Shown in pieces: positions 1 to 8,653 of a stretch of DNA of 45,030 bases. The stretch's first letter is position 1. Each line of letters opens with the position of its first letter. The notes beneath the pieces were generated by a model. It had not been told where the DNA came from, searched no databases, and worked only from the letters and a program-made list of their open reading frames with translations. The stretch is from Planctomycetota bacterium. GTDB lineage: Bacteria > Planctomycetota > UBA1135 > GCA-002748355. The translations under genes and the position numbers were made by a program. The DNA is taken from the NCBI GenBank assembly GCA_020426005.1, contig JAGQQW010000017.1, forward strand, positions 1-45,030, read 5' to 3'.

Positions 1-116
1 GTTTCGCGGTACTTTCGCGCGTGAATCGTGCCAGGGTCGTTTCGCGGTACTTTCGCGCGTGAATCGTGCCAGGGTCGTTTCGCGGTACTTCTCCGCGGGA
101 AACGTCCTTGGCAACC
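1..116. repeat. 38-bp tandem repeat array (left part cut by window edge) with terminal inverted copy
   Basis: Near-identical 38-bp units begin at 1 and 39, and a third diverging unit begins at 77. Each unit reads GTTTCGCGGTACTTTCGCGC, then GTGAATCGTGCCAGGGTC. The array ends at 99-116 with an imperfect inverted copy of the box (GAAACGTCCTTGGCAACC, compared with GAAACGACCCTGGCACC at the second array). The ends of a unit can pair (GTTTCGCG with CGTGAAAC, one G-U), so each unit may form a hairpin. The array lies 6 bp beyond the stop codon of the ELW-repeat gene that follows. The same family occurs at 3927-4107. No cas gene is near and there are no unique spacers. Confidence 0.9.
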
Positions 117-121
117 GTTGT

Positions 122-1852
122 TCAGACCCCAACCAGAGTTCGTAAGCCGTTGCTGAGCGCGAACTGCGACAGCAGGCTGCCCTGCGGGTCGATGACGATG
201 GCTTGCCAATACACGTTGATGCCAATCAGCGCGGCATTGTTCGGGACCGCGACCGGCACGCGGAGGTGACCAGACGCATCGGTTTGCCGGCCTTCGAGGA
301 TCGCGGTCTGGAGCTGGATCAAGAGCGTGCACGGGCCGAGTGCGATGTTGTCGGGAGCAGCACTTGCACCGAGCACCGCGATCGCGTTCGCGCGCGCTTG
401 GCTCAAGTCGAGGGCGAAACTGGAATTCCCCAGGGTCGGCGCGCCACCGGTGCCGCGAAGGACCGGGATCCCGTTGCTTCCGCGGCATCCGTAGCCGTAG
501 GGCTCGTTGAAGGCAGCGCCGAACCACGTCAGCGCGATCGCATGAGGTTCACTCTGACCGAAGGCGATCTTGCCGTCGGCGAGCATCGCGACGTAGTTCT
601 CGCGCGCGCGCTCGAACGCCCACGGATACATGCCGCTCTGAAAGCCCGGCTGGAAATCGACGACGATCTTGGTGCCTTGTGGCGTGCCATCGGTGATCCA
701 GACTTCTTGCCCGACGGCATCCATGCCATGGAATACCACGAGTGAGCCCTGGCCGATCCGCGCGAGGTTGTAGGTAAAGGTGACGGTCGGTGCCATCGCC
801 GCAGTCGTGGAAAGCTGCACGGTGCCCGCGTCGGTTCCATCGGTAACCCAAGGGTTGGTCGAGTTGTTGGCGAAACCCGGGAAGACGATGCGCTTGCCTC
901 CGATCGCAACCCCAGGAGAACCGACCGGCATCGACGCCTTCTTGGTCACGAAGCTCGTTCCCGCAACCGTGCCATCGGTCTTCCAAATCTCGATCGCGAG
1001 GCCCGTGCCACTCGGATTGAACGCGAAGTAGCAAACGCCGTCGTCGGCCGGCGTCATCGCGTCGTGCACGAGCCCGTTCATGAAATGCTGCGTTCCGGCC
1101 GTCGTACCGTCGCTCGTCCACAGTTCGTGCTTGGCGTTCTGCACGACATCGCACCAGATCTTGTCATCCCACGCGAGGAAGGGCGTGATCGCCTTCGCGC
1201 GATCGTTGAACGAGTAGACCTTGGTCGTCCCGGCGACGCTTCCATCCGTGCGCCAGAGTTCGCCACCACCCGTCGTGTACTGATAGAAGTAGAGGTAGCC
1301 GCCAAGCGAGACCGAATGCCAGAGGTCGTAGCGTGTCAGCCCCAGGTTGCCGGCAACGAGTTGGAAGGTGCCCGCCTTCGTTCCGTCGCTACGCCAGAAG
1401 CCGAGTTGATTGCGGTTGTTGACGATCGAGTCGGCGAAGAAGAAGACGAGATCCTCATGCGTCGCGACGATCGCCTTGGTCGAATCGAGCGCGCCCGTCA
1501 TGAGGTTGTCGACGAGCGTCGTACCCGCGGATGTGCCGTCCGAGACCCAGAGTTCATCCCCGGTCGAGCCGTCGTCTGCAGAGAAGAAGAGTTTCCCCCC
1601 CGCGACGTGAAACCACTTCGGGTCCTTGAGCCCGGTCTTCAGATAGAACGTTCCTGCCGGCGAGCCATTGGTCCGCCACAACGTATTGCCGGTCGTCCCG
1701 TCGTTGGCGGAGAAGAAGACGACATCGCCGTTGGACGCGATCTCGCCGGTGAACGACCCGTTCCGACCTGGCCGGATGTCCTTGAGGAGCGTGAACTGCG
1801 CGGGGACCGCCGCCGCGAGCGCGAAGAATGAGCAGAGGGTTAGGAGCTTCAT
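122..1852 (-). CDS. Secreted ELWxxDGT-repeat protein
   Basis: A 576-residue exported protein. Residues 1-19 form a signal peptide (short basic start, hydrophobic core, cleavage near AVPAQ). The body holds about eight repeats of roughly 45-50 residues with the core (E)(L/I/V)W-x-(T/S)DGT-x-x-GT, for example DELWVSDGTSAGT and QEVWITDGTPQGT. By family knowledge such repeats are predicted to build a beta-propeller-like extracellular structure. No catalytic motif is visible. The last 120 residues (from about GYGC) are a separate domain ending in SNGLRTLVGV, which recurs on other exported proteins of this window. ATG start at 1852, with no clear ribosome binding site. Its substrate or partner is unknown. 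Confidence 0.85.
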   Translation of the reverse strand: MKLLTLCSFFALAAAVPAQFTLLKDIRPGRNGSFTGEIASNGDVVFFSANDGTTGNTLWRTNGSPAGTFYLKTGLKDPKWFHVAGGKLFFSADDGSTGDELWVSDGTSAGTTLVDNLMTGALDSTKAIVATHEDLVFFFADSIVNNRNQLGFWRSDGTKAGTFQLVAGNLGLTRYDLWHSVSLGGYLYFYQYTTGGGELWRTDGSVAGTTKVYSFNDRAKAITPFLAWDDKIWCDVVQNAKHELWTSDGTTAGTQHFMNGLVHDAMTPADDGVCYFAFNPSGTGLAIEIWKTDGTVAGTSFVTKKASMPVGSPGVAIGGKRIVFPGFANNSTNPWVTDGTDAGTVQLSTTAAMAPTVTFTYNLARIGQGSLVVFHGMDAVGQEVWITDGTPQGTKIVVDFQPGFQSGMYPWAFERARENYVAMLADGKIAFGQSEPHAIALTWFGAAFNEPYGYGCRGSNGIPVLRGTGGAPTLGNSSFALDLSQARANAIAVLGASAAPDNIALGPCTLLIQLQTAILEGRQTDASGHLRVPVAVPNNAALIGINVYWQAIVIDPQGSLLSQFALSNGLRTLVGV

Positions 1853-2134
1853 GAGATCGGCAGATGGAGTCCAGAGAACCGAGAGGCGCCGACTATACCG
1901 AATCTAGATATTGACCGCTCGATGCGGCTCGAGCCTGCCGGCGGCACCGATTGCCCGTCTTCCATGAACTCGCCACGAGCGCCAGTGCATGGCCGGGCAC
2001 TGGCACGATTCGCGAACTGGCACGCGAAGCTGCTCGATCGAAGGCGCGAACCCCGTACGAAACCGGCCTACGCGACGTTTGCCATCACTTCCAACAGCGG
2101 CGCGGGCGTCGGACGCCCGCGTCGTCGGCAGCGT

Positions 2135-3811
2135 CTACGGCGAACTCCGATTCGCCGTCGCAACGACCTCGGGGGTGCGCTTCGCTTGCTTCCACATCCG
2201 CTCGAACGTTCGAATCTCCTTGCCTTCGATGGCAAAGAGCTCGGCCGCATAGCGCGGTGCGAGGGTTTGATAGACGAGTTCGACATCGATGCGGTAGGGG
2301 CCGCGGTCGGCGGGCGCATCGAACACGAACGTCACGAGATCCTTCCCTGCTTCGAACGTGCGGTCGCCGTCGGTGCCGATCGGGCGCGTGCGGTTCGCGT
2401 CCGCGTGGTCGTCCGAGTAACCACGCGGCAGCAAGCGGTTGTCCTTCACGTAACCATGCGCGTCGAGCAAGCGCCAAGTGTCCTTCCCGTCCTGGCCGCG
2501 TTGGATGGCCTCGTAGATCTGCGCGTGCGCAGGGTCATCGATGCGGTCGTGATGAGGCTCGAAGGCTCCGCCCGGTGCTTCGCTCGCGAGTGGGTGCGCA
2601 TCCGCATCGACGATACGGCCTTGTTCGTCGTAGCCGCCGGACTCGAAGACGACGCGATCGCCCGCGTCGACGACACGCACGTGCAGCCAAGCACGCCGAC
2701 TCGGATAGCCGGTCGGGAACTTGTGGCCGCACTCGTTCTTCACCTCGACCGGGACTTCGAGCCTGCCGCCGTCGCGGCGCAACGCACCGATGGTGATCTT
2801 CGCGGTGCTCTCCCGAAGCTGCGCGCGCGTGGCCTCGAGCGTCGCCCGAAACGCGTCGTCCGGTGCCTGCACACCGAGCTCTTCACGGTTGGCCATGAAG
2901 ATCGGAGGCAAGAGCGTATTCCCGCCGACGAACACGTGACGCCCGAAAGGCACGCGCATCTGCGTGTTCCATTCACTACCGTTGGGTCGATGCACGATGC
3001 GCGCAACGAGGGTCAACCCATCGACGCTCTTGGTCGGCACGTGACAATCCTGACAGCTCTGCGTGTCACGGAATTCCGAGTTCCGCCACTCGAGATATGG
3101 CGACTGCTCGGTGTGCTCGCCCTTCCCGTCACGAGTATCGTGCACGAGCGTGTGACACGTGGCACACAGCTCGGACTTCAGGATGTGCGCCGATTCTGTC
3201 GCGCGTTTTCCCGTGTGGCGGAACATCGGCATCATGAACGGTGACTCGTGAGGACCGTAGATGCGGTGTTCGTCGTTGATCTCGAAGTGACCCGCGAAGC
3301 TCGCATCGGTTCCGAAGCCCTTGTCCGTGATCTGATGGCAGACGGTGCACGAGACGCCATCGCGAGCGAGGTGGGCCATGGCACCCGGCGCAGCACGATC
3401 GCCCTCCTCGCCTGACTCGTCTGCGTTGCCTGCCGACACGCCGCCATCGAGAAGCGCGAGGCTCCCGACATCGTGCGCGTGCGCCTTCGCCATCGGCGCA
3501 TGACAACGCGTGCAGAGCGCCTCGATCTCCGGTCGCGCCTCCTCGGGCGACGTCGCGATCTCGGCTCGCACCGCCGCACGCCAGAGCGGGTCGCGCGCGG
3601 AATTGGCCATCATCGACGACTGCCAGAGATCGAACGGTGCCATCGAACGGCCCTTCTCGTCGCGCATCGCGTCACCAGCGGCCTGGTCGTGGCAAAGAGC
3701 ACAGCGTTGCGCAGGGAGGAAGCGCGGAGTGTCTTGTGGCGCCTCTCGAGCAGGCGCGAAGATCGTAGCCACCCCCACGGCGACCGGAATTCCGAGTAAG
3801 TACCGATACAT
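2135..3811 (-). CDS. Exported pentaheme cytochrome c
   Basis: Predicted 558 residues from the ATG at 3811, chosen because a signal-anchor-like hydrophobic stretch (residues 2-20, MYRYLLGIPVAVGVATIF) follows directly. An earlier ATG at 3865 and a GTG at 3892 would only add a charged leader. Five CxxCH heme-attachment motifs are visible: CALCH 37-41, CTRCH 100-104, CTVCH 155-159, CATCH 216-220 and CQDCH 253-257. Many further histidines could be distal ligands. A GHKFPTGYPSRRAW segment in the second half resembles the heme-free C-terminal domain of cytochrome c554-like multiheme proteins. This implies periplasmic electron transfer, but the redox partner cannot be named. It stands alone: the ELW gene ahead of it is 280 bp away. 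Confidence 0.85.
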   Translation of the reverse strand: MYRYLLGIPVAVGVATIFAPAREAPQDTPRFLPAQRCALCHDQAAGDAMRDEKGRSMAPFDLWQSSMMANSARDPLWRAAVRAEIATSPEEARPEIEALCTRCHAPMAKAHAHDVGSLALLDGGVSAGNADESGEEGDRAAPGAMAHLARDGVSCTVCHQITDKGFGTDASFAGHFEINDEHRIYGPHESPFMMPMFRHTGKRATESAHILKSELCATCHTLVHDTRDGKGEHTEQSPYLEWRNSEFRDTQSCQDCHVPTKSVDGLTLVARIVHRPNGSEWNTQMRVPFGRHVFVGGNTLLPPIFMANREELGVQAPDDAFRATLEATRAQLRESTAKITIGALRRDGGRLEVPVEVKNECGHKFPTGYPSRRAWLHVRVVDAGDRVVFESGGYDEQGRIVDADAHPLASEAPGGAFEPHHDRIDDPAHAQIYEAIQRGQDGKDTWRLLDAHGYVKDNRLLPRGYSDDHADANRTRPIGTDGDRTFEAGKDLVTFVFDAPADRGPYRIDVELVYQTLAPRYAAELFAIEGKEIRTFERMWKQAKRTPEVVATANRSSP

Positions 3812-3926
3812 GTCAGCGGAGAGTCCGAGGTTCGAGGTGAGGTTCTCGCGTTTTCCGATCTGCATCCAATGTGTCAACCTGCCGCGGGGCACGGTGCGAT
3901 CACGGACACCGCACGAAGGTCCAGGC

Positions 3927-4107
3927 GCACGAAAGGTGCCAGGGTCGTTTCGCGCTACTTTCCCGCGTGAAACGTGCCAGGGTCATTTCCCCGTACTTTC
4001 CCGCACGAAACGTGCCAGGGTCGTTTCGCGGTACTTTCGTGCGTGAAACGTGCCAGGGTCATTTCTCCGTACTTTAGCGCATGAAACGACCCTGGCACCT
4101 TTCATGC
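3927..4107. repeat. 38-bp tandem repeat array bounded by inverted repeats
   Basis: GTGCCAGGGTC starts at 3936, 3974, 4012 and 4050, exactly 38 bp apart. Units 1 and 3 continue GTTTCGCG, while units 2 and 4 continue ATTTCYCC, so the array alternates two unit types (a 76-bp higher-order period). The first 21 bases (3931-3951) recur exactly as an inverted copy at 4083-4103, extending to 3927/4107 with one mismatch. On the minus strand, just after the rarA stop at 4122, the inverted copy can pair with the next unit in a stem of about 16 bp (GTGCCAGGGTCGTTTC with GAAATGACCCTGGCAC, one G-U). The sequence could therefore end or stabilise the rarA transcript. The 310-bp gap between the cytochrome and rarA holds nothing else I can recognise. 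Confidence 0.9.
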
Positions 4108-4121
4108 ACTTGAGGGGGCGG

Positions 4122-5450
4122 TCAGGACTGCGGCACCTTTGCTTCGGCAAGCTCTCGGAGGCGTTGGGCGAGGCGCGCTTCGAGGCCGCGGTCCGTCGGC
4201 TCGTAGAAGCGCCGCTTCGCGACCGCATCCGGTAGGCACTGCATGTCGGCGACTCCGGCGTCGGTGTCGTGCGCGTACACGTAACCTTCGCCGTATCCCG
4301 AATCCTTCATGAGCTTCGTCGGCGCGTTGCGAAGCGCCATCGGCACCGGCGCGCGCGGCGCGTCGGCTACAGCTTGCCGCGCTGCGGCGAGCGCGCGGTA
4401 GACCGCGTTGCTCTTGGGCGCGAGTGCGAGGTAGACGCATGCGTTGCCGAGCGCGAGGCGCCCCTCGGGCATGCCGAGGAAGCGCACCGCCTCGAGCGCG
4501 GACAACGCGATACGCAGCGCGCTGGGGTCGGCGAGACCGACGTCTTCGGCAGCGAACGCGACCATACGACGGACGACGACGAGTGGATCTTCACCGGCTT
4601 CGAGGAGGCGCAACATCCAGTAGAGCGCGGCGTCCGCATCGGAGTTGCGCAGGCTCTTGTGGAAGGCGCTCAACGCATTGAAATGCTCTTCGCCCTTCTT
4701 GTCGTGCACGAGCAAGGGTCGACCGAGCACCCGTTCGACGTGGTCGCCATCGACCTGCGCACCATCGCTCACGCCACCCGCGACGTGCTCCAGCGCCGTC
4801 AACGCGCGGCGTGCATCGCCCGCGCCGTAGGCCGCGACTTTCTGCAATGCGACTTCGTCGAACCGCAACCCGCGTGCGCCAAGCCCACGTTCTTCGTCGG
4901 TGAGTGCGCGCGTGAGCAGTTCGAGCACTTCGTCTTCGGTCAACAAGCGCAACCGATGCACGACGAGTCGCGACTGGAGCGCAGGTACGAGCGCGAAACT
5001 CGGGTTCTCGGTCGTCGCACCAACGAGGATCACGTCACCGCGCTCGACACGTGGCAAGAACGCATCCTGCTGCGCCTTGTTGAAGCGATGAATCTCATCG
5101 ACGAAGAGCAGCGTCCGCTCGCCGCGAAACTTGGCTTGCTCCGCCTCCTTGCAGATCGTGCGCAATTCGGCGATCCCCGACAACACTGCCGAGAACGGCA
5201 CGAACCGCGCCCGCGCCACGCTCGCGATGAGCCGCGCGATCGTCGTCTTTCCGGTGCCTGGTTCGCCCCAGAAGACACAGCTGACCGCACGCCCTTCTTC
5301 GAGCGCACGCCGCAGCGGCGAGCCCTCTCGTGTCAGTTCGCCCTGCCCGAGCACTTCGTCGAAGTTGCGCGGCCGCATACGCTCGGCAAGCGGCGCGCTC
5401 GCCGCGTCCTCGCGTTCTTCTTGCGCCGCAAAGAGACTGTTGCCGCTCAT
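4122..5450 (-). CDS. rarA: RarA/MgsA-type replication-associated recombination AAA+ ATPase
   Basis: A 442-residue clamp-loader-like AAA+ ATPase that acts at stalled replication forks in other bacteria. Walker A is GEPGTGKT (62-69) and Walker B is LLFVDEIH (114-121). HRFNKAQQDAFLPRVE and GATTENPSFALVPALQSR are the conserved sensor and arginine-finger neighbourhood of the RarA/WRNIP1 family. The C-terminal half carries the tetramerisation region (DADAALYWMLRLLEAGEDP and PKSNAVYRALAAA). Length is normal for the family. The N-terminus (AAQEEREDAASAPLAERMRP) matches the usual PLAxRMRPxxLDE entry. ATG at 5450. The stop is followed at once by the inverted end of the 38-bp array. Confidence 0.95.
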   Translation of the reverse strand: MSGNSLFAAQEEREDAASAPLAERMRPRNFDEVLGQGELTREGSPLRRALEEGRAVSCVFWGEPGTGKTTIARLIASVARARFVPFSAVLSGIAELRTICKEAEQAKFRGERTLLFVDEIHRFNKAQQDAFLPRVERGDVILVGATTENPSFALVPALQSRLVVHRLRLLTEDEVLELLTRALTDEERGLGARGLRFDEVALQKVAAYGAGDARRALTALEHVAGGVSDGAQVDGDHVERVLGRPLLVHDKKGEEHFNALSAFHKSLRNSDADAALYWMLRLLEAGEDPLVVVRRMVAFAAEDVGLADPSALRIALSALEAVRFLGMPEGRLALGNACVYLALAPKSNAVYRALAAARQAVADAPRAPVPMALRNAPTKLMKDSGYGEGYVYAHDTDAGVADMQCLPDAVAKRRFYEPTDRGLEARLAQRLRELAEAKVPQS

Positions 5451-5803
5451 GATCCCCCACGCGTTCGTCTCGCCATGTCTAACGAGCTTGCCTGCGATAA
5501 TGAACGGCGAGCATAGCAGCGAGAATCAGGTGTCATGTGTGTGACGAACGCGCGCTATCGCAGTTTCGGCGCCACGCCGAGTCGATATTGCTTCGGAGGG
5601 AACGTTGCCAACAGCGCGTTGAATAAGTCGGGCACGCGACGAATGAGCGATTTCGCCGTTCCGGTAGCTCACGAAAACGCAGGCGAATCGTCGATTCGGC
5701 GAGGCTCTCGGGAGCTGCCGGGGCGGTGAAAGCGCCCGCTCGGTGCATGTCTGAGTTTTTCAACACGCTTACAAGGGTCAATCGTCGAGCACCGAGGGAT
5801 CGT
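5451..5803. other. Intergenic region upstream of rarA
   Basis: 353 bp between the rarA start and the stop of the first beta-helix gene. It should hold the rarA promoter, but I see no convincing -10/-35 pair. It also contains a possible gene remnant (separate entry at 5555-5735). No RNA gene is recognised. Confidence 0.4.
5555..5735 (-). pseudogene. Possible decayed gene fragment
   Basis: On the minus strand one frame reads AKSLIRRVPDLFNALL, then ATFPPKQYRLGVAPKLR, then TAG at 5557-5555. It is closed on its upstream side by TGA at 5671. Just upstream, a different frame reads AESTIRLRFRELP. Both stretches look protein-like for this GC content and would join with a single frameshift. There is no start codon, ribosome site or recognisable family. 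It may be the 3' end of a lost gene or chance. Confidence 0.2.
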
Positions 5804-6997
5804 TCAATGCAAGACGACCACCAACGGAGTCGACATCCGCAGGTTCACCTGATCGAACACGAGAGACTGGAACGCGACGAGCGTCCCGTCGGGAAGGCTG
5901 CTCGGTAGTCGGACGCGGACTGCGCGTCGTGAGTCCTGACCTGTCGCTCCGATGTCGAGCACGAGGAACGGCTGCGCCGGATCGATCCACAAGTCGCCGA
6001 TCGGGTCGATGGGCGTTCTGGCGCCGGGTAGCCCGATCAGCAATGCCGACATCCAGTTCGGCCGTGCGTGGAGTTCTGTATCCACGAGGAAATCACGATT
6101 CACATCTCGCGTGACCACACCTTTGAGCGCTGCCGTAGTGAGCCAGTTCACCTGCACACCACTGAAGAGCGGCGCTTGACTGTTGGACGCCTCGACGCGT
6201 ACCAACGTATCGACGTGAAGCTTCGTCACCGAATCCCCTTGCACCGCCGGTGCAAAGAAGAGCTCCGGACGCAACGAGCTCGTTTTCCCCGCAATCAGCG
6301 ACGATGGCGCAGCCACGGTCACGATGCTCGTTCGACAATCGATCGCACAGCTCGGCTGCTCGACCTTGAAGCCCTGGGCGCTGCCTCCGATAACATCCAC
6401 GAACGACAGGACAACGCGACTCGAGATCGCTCGAATACCCGGTCCCGCACTGACGGCACCTAGCCCCGACCAGGCGCCGTAGACACCACTGAGCAGAGAT
6501 TGCGCAATGGCAACATCGCTGCTGTCGATGATCACCCCCGTCCCGGAGAACGCGCAGTCGTGCATCGTGACATGGACCGACCTGCGCACTTCGACAGCCG
6601 GATTCCGGATCAGGTCGAACAGAGTGCTAGAAGAACGACAGCCAGTCAGAGCAATATGACCTGAGTTGTCCTCGAGGATGATCCGTTGAGCGGCAGGGAT
6701 GTGAAAGCCACTCAACAACACGCGACCGTCACGCGCGATTCCGCGAACGACGAACCCGTTGATCGTTGATTGATCGCCAAGGAGCGAGAGGCTCTTCGTG
6801 ATCGTCGGCAGCTCGGCATACGTGCCAGGCCCAACAAGGATACGGTCACCTGCAGCTACGGCAGCGACGGCATCCGTCACCGTCTTGAAGTCACCATTGC
6901 CGCCGAGATCCACGATCCATGTGCGCTGAGCGAACGCCGACGCGCTCGCGAGGATCAAGGAGAGAAGTGCATAGGTCAGGCATCGAGGGTGTTGCAT
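5804..6997 (-). CDS. Secreted pectin-lyase-fold (beta-helix) protein, paralogue A
   Basis: A 397-residue exported protein with a signal peptide ending near SASAFAQ (about residue 24). The first domain starts RTWIVDLGGNGDFKTVTDAV and continues GDRILVGPGTY, the usual opening of secreted right-handed parallel beta-helix proteins. It then runs through short strands such as ITKSLSLLGDQSTINGFVVRG. No pectate lyase or esterase catalytic triad is evident. The last 100 residues (IGLPGARTPIDPIGDLWIDP to LRMSTPLVVVLH) form a separate C-terminal domain. It is clearly a tandem paralogue of the gene that follows at 7187: same length from the chosen starts and collinear throughout. ATG at 6997, with no obvious ribosome site. 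Confidence 0.8.
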   Translation of the reverse strand: MQHPRCLTYALLSLILASASAFAQRTWIVDLGGNGDFKTVTDAVAAVAAGDRILVGPGTYAELPTITKSLSLLGDQSTINGFVVRGIARDGRVLLSGFHIPAAQRIILEDNSGHIALTGCRSSSTLFDLIRNPAVEVRRSVHVTMHDCAFSGTGVIIDSSDVAIAQSLLSGVYGAWSGLGAVSAGPGIRAISSRVVLSFVDVIGGSAQGFKVEQPSCAIDCRTSIVTVAAPSSLIAGKTSSLRPELFFAPAVQGDSVTKLHVDTLVRVEASNSQAPLFSGVQVNWLTTAALKGVVTRDVNRDFLVDTELHARPNWMSALLIGLPGARTPIDPIGDLWIDPAQPFLVLDIGATGQDSRRAVRVRLPSSLPDGTLVAFQSLVFDQVNLRMSTPLVVVLH

Positions 6998-7186
6998 GTG
7001 CGCATAATACGACCAAGCAACTACCTCAGTACTGGTCAGCGAGCTGGAATCGTGTCGACAGCGTGCAACGACGCTGACGCCTGCCGAGCCCTCACAGCCG
7101 ATTCGACAAGTCGGCGGAGACAGGCGGAACGACTGTCCCGCGACGCAAGTCGTGATGCCGCAGGATGCGTTTCCTGATCATCGGGG

Positions 7187-8380
7187 TCAACGCAAGACAA
7201 CCGTCAACGGTGTGGACAAGCGCAGCCTCGATGGATCGAGCAAGAGCGACTGTAAGCCAACGAGCGTCCCGTCCGGAAGACTGCTCGGCAGACACACGCG
7301 AACCGCTCGTCGCCCGTCTTTGCCCGTCGTGCCGACATCGAGCAGCACGATAGGCTGTCGCGGGTCGAGCCAAAGATCCCCGATCGGATCGACGAGCTGT
7401 CGGGAGCCGGGCAAGCCGATCAAGAGTGCCGAGACCCAACTCGGTCGCACGCTGACCTCCGTATCGATCACGAAATCTCGATTCGCATCCCGAGTGACGA
7501 TCGCCGCCAGCGAAGGAATGGCGAGCAAGATCGGCGTCGTACCGAGAACGACGGGAACGCTGATGTCCGACGCGACTGCACGCACCATCGGATCGGCGTA
7601 GAGCATCGTGGTTGCATCTCCGCGAACCGCGGGTGCGAAGTAGATGAGCGGCGAGGAGAACGTTCGGCCTGCGACGAGTGACGAGGGAGCCGCCACGATC
7701 ACGACACTCGCATGACTGTCGATCGCGGGACTTGGTTGCGGGACTTTGAAACCGGACGCACTACCACCCGTGATGTCCACGAACGAAAGCGCGACGTGGC
7801 TCGAGGTTGCGCGAATGCCCGGTTCGGAATTGATCGAACCGAGTAAGGACCACGAACCGTAGACGCCACTGATTTGCGATTGTGCGATTGCGACTTCACT
7901 GTGGTCGATGATCACACCCGTGCCGGACAGCGTGCAGCCGTGCATCGTGACGTGGGTCGATTTGTTGACGAAGACCGCAGGTCGACGATCGGCATCCCAC
8001 GAGTAACTGATCGAGGTACAGCCGCTCAGGGCAACATACCCAGCGTTGTCCTCGAGAAGGATTCGTTGACCGGTAGCGATGTGAAACCCACTGAGCACCA
8101 CAAGATCGTCTCGTGCGATGCGGCGGACGACGAATCCGTCGATCACAGCCTGATAGCCGAGGAGCACGAGGCTCTTCGCGATCGTCGGCTGCTCGGGATA
8201 CGTACCGGGTCCAACGAGGATGCGATCACCGGTAGTAGCCGCAGCGATGGCATCGGTGATGGTCTTGAAGTCACCGCTACCGCCAGGATCCACCGTCCAC
8301 GTGCGCTGAGCGACGACCGGAGCGCACATCCCGATCCAAGCGACTACTGCGCAGAAAACGACGTGGCGAGGGAGATGCAT
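7187..8380 (-). CDS. Secreted pectin-lyase-fold (beta-helix) protein, paralogue B
   Basis: 397 residues from the ATG at 8380. This start is preferred over the GTG at 8425 because GAGGT lies about 6 bases upstream, a hydrophobic signal peptide follows (HVVFCAVVAWIGMCAPVVAQ), and the length then equals that of paralogue A. Residues after the signal read RTWTVDPGGSGDFKTITDAI and GDRILVGPGTYPEQPTIAKS, the beta-helix entry. Further matches to paralogue A run to the C-terminus (LPSSLPDGTLVGLQSLLLDP). The function is presumably surface or matrix binding, but no active site is recognisable. The 189-bp gap separating the two genes leaves room for an independent promoter for paralogue A. Confidence 0.8.
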   Translation of the reverse strand: MHLPRHVVFCAVVAWIGMCAPVVAQRTWTVDPGGSGDFKTITDAIAAATTGDRILVGPGTYPEQPTIAKSLVLLGYQAVIDGFVVRRIARDDLVVLSGFHIATGQRILLEDNAGYVALSGCTSISYSWDADRRPAVFVNKSTHVTMHGCTLSGTGVIIDHSEVAIAQSQISGVYGSWSLLGSINSEPGIRATSSHVALSFVDITGGSASGFKVPQPSPAIDSHASVVIVAAPSSLVAGRTFSSPLIYFAPAVRGDATTMLYADPMVRAVASDISVPVVLGTTPILLAIPSLAAIVTRDANRDFVIDTEVSVRPSWVSALLIGLPGSRQLVDPIGDLWLDPRQPIVLLDVGTTGKDGRRAVRVCLPSSLPDGTLVGLQSLLLDPSRLRLSTPLTVVLR

Positions 8381-8653
8381 GCACACCTCGTAGCTCGAAC
8401 TCACACCGGATCCTCGTACGCACAAGTGCGCAATCCAAAGCCTCCCAGGAGGGTGGAGGTGCTCAGATCGAGAACCGACCCGGGAACATCACGCGTGTGC
8501 GCTTTCGACACGCGACTATCACGCCCACGAGGTTCCGTTCGAGGCCAAGTTCGAGCAGCGATCGCCCTGCCTATGCCCCCCATAGCCAAATCCTTCGAAA
8601 CGCATCGCCCCGATCGACTCTCTCGACTTGCGTCACGAACACGAGAAGAAACG

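Noticed and set aside
1..116. CRISPR array
   Set aside because: Units are uniform 38-bp tandem copies without unique spacers, the ends are inverted copies, and no cas gene is near.
1922..3244. 440-codon plus-strand frame opposite the cytochrome gene
   Set aside because: The opposite strand has five CxxCH motifs and a signal peptide. The plus-strand frame is antisense with no recognisable domain.
7874..8653. N-terminal extension of the Cys peroxiredoxin
   Set aside because: The extension is antisense to the beta-helix gene. The ATG at 8654 gives the normal Prx6 length with a ribosome-site-like AGAAG.
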